NCBI GenBank assembly: GCA_020634875.1
Contig: JACKAX010000009.1
Location: 1-64,000, forward strand
Reading direction: 5' to 3'
From: Anaerolineales bacterium
GTDB lineage: Bacteria; Chloroflexota; Anaerolineae; Anaerolineales; JABWBV01
Length of the DNA stretch: 64,000 nucleotides
Positions within the stretch are counted from its first letter, which is position 1. The number at the start of each line of letters is the position of its first letter. Shown piece after piece: positions 53,297 through 62,700 of this stretch. Under the pieces are notes generated by a model. It was not told the DNA's origin. It did no database searches and saw only the letters and a list, made by a program, of their open reading frames with translations. Made by a program: the position numbers and the translations under genes.

Positions 53297-56200
53297 ATGA
53301 AAATTTCATGGAAAAAATTAGCCGCCTTTCTGGGTGTGCTAATTGCTGTACTGGTCTTGTTAGATGCGCACGTCAATGCAACAGCCTCGAGCAATAACCA
53401 GGATAAAATAACCTTTTTTGCAAGTGAACCCGTCGTTCCGGTTCTTAGCCCTTCTGTGCTTGAACTGCAAGATCAAACGGCCCCTGCCCAACTCAATCGT
53501 GAAATCAACCCCCTCAAATGGATGGGCGACGGAGTAGGTGTGAGTAGCACGGATGGTGGTTTGGACCCCCTGGCCGCAAACAGCGTAAACAGTGGCGATA
53601 CGCCCTCCCCTCTGTTTACCTTTGAAGCGCAAGGCAATTTCAATCAATACAGCCCGCCTGATACCGACGGGGATGTTGGTCCTAATCACTATATCCAGAT
53701 GGTGAATGTTTCCTTCACTATCTATGACAAATCGGGCAACCTCTTGGCTGGCCCTACGCCCTATAACGCTTTGTTTGCTGGCGCGGGTGGCAACTGTCAA
53801 GCTGATAACAGTGGCGATCCGGTTGTGTTATATGATGAATTGGCTGATCGTTGGATTCTTACCCAGTTTGCAGTCAGCTCCGGGCAGGACATGTGTTTTG
53901 CCGTTTCTAAAACCCCCGATCCCCTTGGGCAATACTGGCTGTATGAATTCGGCCCTCTCCCGGATTTTCCTGACTACCCCAAAATTGGGGTCTGGCCAGA
54001 TGGCTATTACATGGGCACCAACTCCGGTTTCCCCAATGCATACTATGCCTATGCTTTTGACCGTGTGAAAATGCTTGCCGGTCAGCCTGCCACCTACCAA
54101 ACTTTTGGCGGATACCCTAACTTCATGATGCCTGCTGACGTGGATGGCACGAACCCACCGCCAGTCGGAACCCCTGGGAAGTTTTATACCATGCTGGATG
54201 GCGGTTATGCCAACCACCCCCCGGGAGTGGACCGCATTACCTTCTACAATTTCGATGTAGATTGGACCACCCCGGCAAACTCTACCTTCGGCATCGCTCA
54301 GGAATATCCTATTGCAGCTTATAACTATACCGTCTGCGGTTTCTTCGTTCAGAACTGTATTCCACAGCCCGGTACATCTCAAACGATTGACTCCCTGTCA
54401 TATTGGCCTATGTTCCGTCTTGCCTACCGCAATCTGGGTTCTTACCAGGCGATGGTTGGCAACTTCACCGTAGACCTGGACAACACCAACAAAGCGGCTA
54501 TTCGCTGGTTTGAAATGCGCGATGAAGGAAGTGGTTGGAATCTTTACCAGGAAGGCACCTATGCCCCCGATAGTGATCACCGTTGGATGGGCAGTATCGC
54601 CATGGATGGTTCCGGCAACATTGCAATGGGTTATAGCGTTAGCAGTTCAACCACGAAACCATCTATCCGGTACGCAACTCGCTTGCGGACAGATGCATTA
54701 GGAACTCTCCAGGCTGAAGCCTCCGGCTGGGAAGGTACAGGCGTTCAGACGGGCATTGTCCGCTGGGGTGATTACAGCGCTATGAGCGTAGACCCCGCAG
54801 ACAGTTGTACGTTTTGGTACACCACTGAATACCATGAAACGAATGATACTGGGTTCAGTTGGAATACCCGTGTGATCGTCTTCAAGCTCCCCGAATGCAC
54901 GGGTGCTTTAGGGCCTGACTTTACCTTGACTGCCACCCCCGACACTCAAGCGATTTGTACGCCTGATGATGCGGTCTTTAACGTAGATATTGGTCAGGTT
55001 CAGGGTTACACCGACTCTGTTACCCTCTCCGCGCTCGGTACTCCTGCTGGAACAACCATCGATTTCTCCTTAAACCCAGTCACCCCGCCCGGAACCAGTA
55101 CACTGACCATTGGTAACACTGGCGCTGCCGCGGAGGGTTCCTACAGCATTAATGTGGTGGGTATCGCCGCGACGAGCACCCATACATCAACCGTTGCGTT
55201 AGATGTGTATTCTGCGGTTCCAAGTCTGGTTACTCTCACCACCCCGGCGAATGGCGCTTCGGACGTTGAACTGCAACCCACCTTCCAGTGGTCTGCGGTC
55301 ACTGGAGCAGCCTCCTACTATATCGAAATCTCCACGAATTCTAGCTTCACGAATATCGTGGACAGCGCCACGGTAGATACCAACAGCTATACTCCTGCCG
55401 CCAGCTTGGCAAGTGGCACGCTCTACTTCTGGCGCGTGACTGCGAGCAATGCCTGTGGTGACGGCACTGTGTCTGCCACCTTCCACTTTACGACAGTGAC
55501 ATTGCTTTGCCGAGCTCCAGCCCTGGTTATCTCTGACAATTCAACTGCTACCGACACCTTTGTTGTTGGTAATACAGGCACCCTGCAAGATCTCAACGTC
55601 TCGATCAATGCTACTCACACCTATGTAGGTGATTTGATCTTCAGCTTGACCCACCAGGATACTGGTACCAGTGTAACCATGATTGACCGCCCCGGTTATA
55701 CCGGTTCCGGTTTTGGGTGCAGTGGCAACAATGTGGATGTCGAATTGGATGACGAAGGCACTGACGGCCCGGTTGAGAACCAATGTGGCACCGACCCTGC
55801 CCTCTTTGGCAACCCCACCCCGAACAACCTGCTCAGCGCTTTCGATGGGGAAGACCTGTCAGGCACCTGGGTTATGACGGTTTCTGATAATGCAGGTGGT
55901 GACACTGGCGTGCTCAACGAATGGTGTCTCGTTCCCACGGCTGACACCCCGCCTGCCCCCATCATTGATGTCTTCCCTGGGAGCCTGAGTAGTGCTCAAT
56001 TTGCTGACAGCGTAGTGACTGACACGCTCACGATCAACAACTACGGTACTGCTGATCTAACCTGGGAAGTGACTGAAGATGCCAACACTGCCTGTGCAGC
56101 CCCGACTGACCTGCCATGGGCCAGCGTGGATCCAATTACAGGTACGGTAGGGATGGGCAGCGCAACGGATAGTGTTGTAACCTTCGACAGTACCGGGTTG

Positions 56201-56659
56201 GGCCTGGGTGTTTATACAGGCACGTTGTGTGTCTCCAGCAACGATACGAATAACCCGCTTATCGCCATCCCGCTTGAATTGACAGTTATGCCTGGCTACG
56301 GGGTTGCACTGTCCGGCGATGAGGCAGCCTCTGGCTATCCTGCAACGGTCGTAACCTACACACTCACTGTTACAAACACCGGCGATATTACCGACACCTT
56401 CGATCTGAGTGCCTCCGGTGTGTGGACGACAACGCTTTCTAATGCCACCGTCACCCTTGGTTCAGGCGCGAGTGCCACGTTCACAGTGTGGGTCACCGTA
56501 CCCGGCGACGCGATGGATGGCGATAGTGATGTCGCTACTGTAACTGCAACCTCGCAAAACGATGGTACAGCTACCGATAGCGCGGCGATCACGACAACCG
56601 CGATGGTGATGCCACCCATGGAAGGGTACGAACTTTACATCCCGATTATTTACAGATAA
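53297..56659 (+). CDS. large secreted protein with Fn3, P-domain and BACON-like modules
   Basis: A 1120-residue exported protein. The signal sequence is KISWKKLAAFLGVLIAVLVL. Residues about 80-540 form a beta-rich unit of unknown family (PPDTDGDVGPNHY, then SDHRWMGSIAMDGSGNIAMG). A Fn3-like domain (about 640-730), a P-domain (about 735-880, DLSGTWVMTVSDNAGGDTG), a BACON-like module (about 890-995, FDSTGLGLGVYTGTLCVSSN) and a DUF11/NEW3-like domain follow. The chain ends GYELYIPIIYR, the tail discussed below. No catalytic triad is visible, so it is probably an adhesive or substrate-binding surface protein. AGGAG sits six bases before ATG 53297. Confidence 0.85.
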   Translation: MKISWKKLAAFLGVLIAVLVLLDAHVNATASSNNQDKITFFASEPVVPVLSPSVLELQDQTAPAQLNREINPLKWMGDGVGVSSTDGGLDPLAANSVNSGDTPSPLFTFEAQGNFNQYSPPDTDGDVGPNHYIQMVNVSFTIYDKSGNLLAGPTPYNALFAGAGGNCQADNSGDPVVLYDELADRWILTQFAVSSGQDMCFAVSKTPDPLGQYWLYEFGPLPDFPDYPKIGVWPDGYYMGTNSGFPNAYYAYAFDRVKMLAGQPATYQTFGGYPNFMMPADVDGTNPPPVGTPGKFYTMLDGGYANHPPGVDRITFYNFDVDWTTPANSTFGIAQEYPIAAYNYTVCGFFVQNCIPQPGTSQTIDSLSYWPMFRLAYRNLGSYQAMVGNFTVDLDNTNKAAIRWFEMRDEGSGWNLYQEGTYAPDSDHRWMGSIAMDGSGNIAMGYSVSSSTTKPSIRYATRLRTDALGTLQAEASGWEGTGVQTGIVRWGDYSAMSVDPADSCTFWYTTEYHETNDTGFSWNTRVIVFKLPECTGALGPDFTLTATPDTQAICTPDDAVFNVDIGQVQGYTDSVTLSALGTPAGTTIDFSLNPVTPPGTSTLTIGNTGAAAEGSYSINVVGIAATSTHTSTVALDVYSAVPSLVTLTTPANGASDVELQPTFQWSAVTGAASYYIEISTNSSFTNIVDSATVDTNSYTPAASLASGTLYFWRVTASNACGDGTVSATFHFTTVTLLCRAPALVISDNSTATDTFVVGNTGTLQDLNVSINATHTYVGDLIFSLTHQDTGTSVTMIDRPGYTGSGFGCSGNNVDVELDDEGTDGPVENQCGTDPALFGNPTPNNLLSAFDGEDLSGTWVMTVSDNAGGDTGVLNEWCLVPTADTPPAPIIDVFPGSLSSAQFADSVVTDTLTINNYGTADLTWEVTEDANTACAAPTDLPWASVDPITGTVGMGSATDSVVTFDSTGLGLGVYTGTLCVSSNDTNNPLIAIPLELTVMPGYGVALSGDEAASGYPATVVTYTLTVTNTGDITDTFDLSASGVWTTTLSNATVTLGSGASATFTVWVTVPGDAMDGDSDVATVTATSQNDGTATDSAAITTTAMVMPPMEGYELYIPIIYR

Positions 56660-56673
56660 ACGGGCACATCTCA

Positions 56674-56718
56674 TTCCAAAAAAATGGCGAGCCATTCGGC
56701 TCGCCATTTTTTTTGGAA
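56674..56718. terminator. bidirectional rho-independent terminator
   Basis: Arms AATGGCGAGCC and GGCTCGCCATT with a 4-base loop, flanked by A7 and T8, between the convergent large surface-protein genes. Confidence 0.93.
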
Positions 56719-56728
56719 AATTTTGGTA

Positions 56729-59700
56729 TTACCTATACACTAACGGTAGATACAGGAATGTAGATGATTCTACTCCTTCCACCGCCAGGGTTGCCGTATC
56801 GCTATCCTGGACATTCGTCCCAGTTGCCGTAACTGTGAAGTGGAAGGTGCCGTTGCCGGGAGCCGTGACTCCGATCAGCATCGTTGCCGTGCCAAAGGCT
56901 GGGAGCGGGAGCGAAGTCACGGGGAACTGGATGGTCACGCCCGCGGGGACGCTCGCCGAGAGCGTGAATGTGGTTTCGGTGTTGCCAGTGTTGGTGATTA
57001 CAAGCGTGAAGGAGGCTTGCGTTGTCCCGTTGACCGTTTGTACGTCCGGTTGTAGGGCTACTGACACGCCCTCGACGGCAAGTAGAGACACAATCAACGT
57101 ATCCTGATCTTGCACGTAGCTTTCGGTCTGTGATTGGGCGTGAACGCCGAGCAGATAATCCGTTGCCAGCCAACTGATCCCGCTCACGGTCAACTGCACA
57201 GTTTGGGAAGCGCCAGGGGCAAGGGAAACGCTTGCGACGCTGAACTGTGCGTATGGGGCGAATGGCCCGAAAGCGGTCAGATCATAGGTGTCGCCCGTTG
57301 CACCGTTGTTGGTCACTGTCACATCCCATGTCCCGCTGCCGGACATCTGTGCGGGGCCGGAGAGAGCGACGGACACCCCCAGGTTGCCGACCTGCGCGAC
57401 GCCCGCGCCGGTGGCGGACACCAACGATTGTGCGGTGACACTGAAATCGTAATCGCCGGGGGTGGTGTCATCTACGGGGGTGAGGAAGAGTTGGAGGGTG
57501 AGGGCGTTCCCTGTGCCGGGGGCAACATCCACAGTGCTGATCGGGGTGCCGAACAAGGTCAGGGCAGTTTCCCACCCCGCGGGGGCGGAGACGGTCAGAT
57601 TGTAGGTGTCTACAATGGTGCCCAGGTTGGTGATGCGGACATCGAACGGGGTCAATACGCCCGGCCCGGACGGGGCAGACGATGGGATTACCGTCACTTC
57701 GACTTGTTGGAACCCTTCGCCGATGACCGAGGCAGTGTCTTGTCCTGCGGCGAATCCGGTTGCTTCCACCGCCAGCACGGAGAACGGGTTCGCGCCTTCG
57801 CTCACGGCCTGGGCGGAGAGGGAAACGTAAGCTGTACTGTTTCCATTCACTGTAACCTGCGCGGGAAGAGTGACGGAGGCCAGGCCTTCGCTTGAAAGGT
57901 TATAGGTGCGGGCGAGGGAATCCAGGTTGGTTATTGCGAGGGTGTAAGTGGCGACTTCGCCCGTGGTGATAGTTTGCACTTCGGGGGTGATGTCCAGTTG
58001 GACGAGCGGCCCCGCCACATTCAGCCAGCCCCCCACCTGATCCGCCGCGCCTTGATCCGTGCTGACCGAGACGAGGAAGGGGAGGGTCGCGGCGTCCGCG
58101 TCGAGGGGAACATCCACAGTGAGCGAGACAGTTAAGGTATCACCCGCCGAAACAGGCACCGCGCTCGCGAGTATTGCCCACCCCGCCGGGAGGCCGTTCA
58201 CATCCAGCGTGTACAGGGCGTTGACACTGCCGGGGTTGGTCAACGCGACGTTGAAGGTCGTAGTGCCGCCCGACCCTACCGTTTGCGAGGCGGGCAGAAG
58301 GTCTACGATGTGTGCGACACTGACGAAGAGGGGCGGGAGTTCGAGGTGGTTCGTGCCACCGGGGGCTACGTAATCGGCGGTGGTGCCCTGGGCTACCATG
58401 CGGGATTCGCCGGGTTGGAGGTTGGTCAGTAGGCTTACAAAGGTTTGGGTAACGATGGTGTTTTCCCAGGTCACGGCATAATCCCAGTTGTAGGCGGGAT
58501 CGTTGCTTGCCGTGGGTGGGATGTTGAACGTGTCGGTCAGTACCGTGACGCTGTCCAGACCGATGGTGTGGGTGAGGGCGATGGCGTAGGAGGGCATCGG
58601 GTTGACGAGTACGGTCTGGGTACGGAAGGTGTTGTGGACTTCCCAACTGTTCGGTTCGCTGATCGGGATCGAGAAGTCGTCGTTGACGTTGGTGATGTGG
58701 TAGGTCAACTCATTCCACAGCGGGCGGGACGGTCCCCAAACCTCATCCCAACCGAACACACGCAGCCCACCTTGCGCGGGTACGACCAGTTCGCCGTAGC
58801 CGTCGTTGTCCACGTCGGCAAAGATCGGGAAGTCGGAGCCAGTTTGGGAGCGGACGCCCAGGTTGGGTTCGTTGAAGAGGGTTGCCCCGTCCGGGCCGTT
58901 GTAAATGGTCAGGCCCTGGCTCGCCCCGTTGAAGGTGATTTCGTACACGCCATCGCCGTTGAGGTCGAACAACGAGGGGTTGACCGGGGAGTTATCGAGG
59001 GCGGGGACGTCCCACAGGATCGAGCCATCTGCGTTGACGGCGTAGACCATCCCGCCGTTGTAATTAATGCCTGCGATCATTTCCACTTCGCCATCGCCAT
59101 CCACGTCTGCAATCGAGACGCTGCTGGAGTCGCCGGGGTCGAGCGGGGTTGTCCAGACGAAACTGCCGTCTTCCCCGTTGAGGACGCTGAGATTGCCGTT
59201 GGTGGACACTGCGACTTCGGGGCCAGGATCGCCGCCGGGCTGCTGTCCGTCAATGTTGGCGACTGCGGGGGTGCCGTATACGGACAGGGCCGAGGGTAGC
59301 GTTTGGTTCCAGAGGAGGACGGGGCTGCCGTAGTTGTAGTTGTAGGCGAAGAGAGTGGTTTGCCCGGAGGCGTAAACGAGGATGTCAAGCAGGCCATCGC
59401 CGTTCAAATCCGCGAGAACGGGTGAACTGACGGTGGTCGGAAAGAGTTGTTCCCAGGCTACCGTGCCATCTGGCTCGAACACGACAAGTTTGTTGCTCAG
59501 GTTGATGACGATTTCTGGTTCAGGGTCGAGATCAAGGTTGCCTACCGCGGGGGAGGAGAAAAACGCGAAGGATACATAGCTGGGGTTTGACCAGTAGAGG
59601 CTCCCGTCGCTGTGATAGACATACATCCCGTTCGCTGTCGCGTGGATGATTTCCGCACCCGGTTGCCCGTCGAGTTCGGCGATGGCGGGCGCACCCACGT

Positions 59701-62700
59701 CTTCAAAGCCGTTGAAGATGTTGTACGGGTGGCTCCACAGGATCGGGGTGCCACCGCCCGCGTCGCTCCCGTCGCCGTTGAGAACGAACAACTCGCCGTT
59801 GCTGTCTATGTTGCTGGATGCGATGACGATTTCGGGCTTGCCATCGCCGTTGATGTCGCCCACCGTGGGGGGAACGTGCAAGCCGCCCCAAATCGAGGCC
59901 CCTGCGGTGCGGTCACTTTCGTACCATTCCACGACTGGGCTGTAAGAAGCGGTTGACGCGGGGTTGGAGGCAAACCCGTCCAGGCGCATGGTTGAGCCGT
60001 TGTCAATGCGGACGGTATGCGGCCCTTCGCCAAAACCGGCGTAATGATAGACAAACGGCTGTTCGCTGTAGGGATAGAAGAAGTCGGCGGTAGTGAGGAA
60101 TGCTCCGTCCACATAGACTTTGACGTTGGTCGTATTGTTGCGTGTCAGGCCATACAGAGAGAAGGCATCGCCCGTAAAGTGATACCACACCCCGGCCAGA
60201 CTGTTCGACAGACCCGAAGAGAAGTAATCGCCGTTAATCGCACTCGCGTGCGTAGCGTCCTGCCCGGATTTGTTGTAGGAAACGCGCCCCGGCCCATCGC
60301 CTTTATGCACGTTCACGAAGTCATCGGACATCGGCGTACCATCCCAAACATCGAAATAGTCGAACCGCACGTTGGAACCGGTGCTGGGGGGATTGAACTG
60401 GTTCAACACCGTGATGCTGATCGTGTGCGTGCCTGTGATCAGATCGCTGTACTGCACCTCCATCGGCGAACCCCCGCCCGACGCATACGTGTCCACCACT
60501 CCCTGACTGACCCCATCAATGAACACTTCTGCCAGCCCATTATTGCTCCGGGCAATGAACCCTACATTCACCCACCGTCCATCAAAGGTGAACTCAATCG
60601 TATTGTTCAAGGCAGTTGTCCCGACAAGCCCCACATCGCTGGTGGTAGGTTGGGTCGCCGTATCGCGATACCAGGAACTTGGACGCAGTTCAAAGGGATA
60701 CCCGTTGTACAGAATTTCCGGGGAATCTTCTTCATAGCGCACGATGCCCGTGTAGGTCGGCGGCACATATCCCGGTTCGAGGGCCGGAGTTACAAACGCA
60801 TCCACGTTCGGCTCCCCGTAGTAATCGGTGATCCGCATGACGTGCGGCCCCGCGCCCAGCCCGTCAAAGGAGAGCGTGCGGGTGATGGATGTGCCATTGT
60901 ACAGCCAGAAATTTCCTTGCCATGCGCCGTCAATGTATACCCCCGTTCGGAATCCGTTTCCGTTGGCGAGTGCCATAAACGTGATCGAATCGCCCGTAAA
61001 GGGGAACCACGCAGACCCGGCGTTGTTGCCGTCGTCGGTCATAAACGTGCCCCCGCTCGCGTTCGCATCCGCGACCGTGTTCCAGTTATTGTTGTGCCAC
61101 ACGCGCGGGCTGTCCTGCTCCACCAGGCCATCGCCGTAGAGCGTGCCATCCCAGGTGTCCACATAGTCCAGTTGCACGCGGTTGTTCGAGGCATTCGGAT
61201 GGTGCGTACCGAGCACGAAAATCTGGAGCGTATGTGCGGCATTGGTAAACCCGTCATACACGTAGCTGACCACGTTCGGATCGTGCGAATACAGGTCCAC
61301 CACTCCCTGGCTGACGCCGTCCACGAAGATTTCGGCCTGCCCGGAACCGGAATCGGTCACAAACCCGAGGTGTAGCCACATCCCGTTAAAACTCAACGTT
61401 GCCGTTTCCCCATTCGCGTCCGCCCAGGTGTAATCGTTATGGCTGGCCCGGACGTTCAACCCGCCAATCGTCACGACCGTCCATACTCCCGCATAAACGA
61501 AGGCCGGGTCGGTGTCTTCCGTGCGGGTGATGGGGGAGGAGGAAGGAAGAAGGAAGGGGGAAGAAGGAAGGGGGAATTGGGAAGGGGAAATTCCTTTTTC
61601 CTGATTCCCATTTCCATTTTCCTGATTCCCATCCCCCACCGTCGGCGTAATGATCCCCGGCGTGAGAATCTCCGTCGTGATCACCGTTGTGACCGTAACT
61701 GCACCTGGCGCGACGATGACCGGTTCCACGGTGTGGCTGATCCCGACCGATTGCCCAACCCCAAGATAACCGTACCCCGCCCCATCGGGGATCAGCGCCC
61801 CGGACGGATTACGTAATTCGACCGTGATCGTGTACACGCCCGAATCCCACCCCGACGTGTCCACCGACCCCAACGCATACGCCCGCGGGGACCCGATCAG
61901 GATCGTGACCGGATATTCATCCGCAAACTGCACCGCGCCCGAGGGGTGCAAAATTTCCAGGTGCGCGGTGGCGGGTTGGAGGATGTTGGCGTTGTTTGCG
62001 ACGCTGATCGAGATGTCCGTCGAACTTACGCCCGTTTCCACGAACGGCGGGTTGGGGATGACGGCGGTCAGTTGGACGAATTTGTCCACGGTGTTGAGGA
62101 CGGCGTCCGCACTGTCGGAGATGGTGGGGTGATCGGCAACGGTGGCTGTCGCGGAGAGGCCGAGGAGGCCAATGGTGGGGGAACTGACGGGGAACTCGTA
62201 GGAACTCGTGTCGCCAGGATTGATGGTAGGGTTGAAGGTTTGCGTGCCGGAGGGCAGGGTGACGGTGAGATTGTAGGTGGTGGTCAGCGTGCCTTCGTTT
62301 GTCAGGCCGAGGGTGTACGTGGCGGGTTGGCTGACGAGGGCAGCGTTGTAGTACGGTGTCCAGGTCAGGTCAGGTTTGGATTCGCTCCACGCGCAGACCT
62401 CGCTATCGAGGGCAACCACGGCATCACTCAGATTTTGCAGGTCCGCCATGATGTCGGCACTATCCGTGTGGGAAGCGAGATCGTCGGCAGCGGCGATGAT
62501 TGCGGCGTCCTGTGTGATGCCGGTGGAAATCCCGCCCGCGTACAAGGCTGCGGTATACGCCGCGTTCACTGTCTGATCTCGCAGGGACAGGTCACAAGTG
62601 CCGTCGGTGCAGGAAGCTTCGAGATGCACCATCGCCAGGGCGAGGGAATCGAGCGCGGCGGACAAACCGGGTTCTCCGAGCGTGCAAGCATTGGCGGCGT

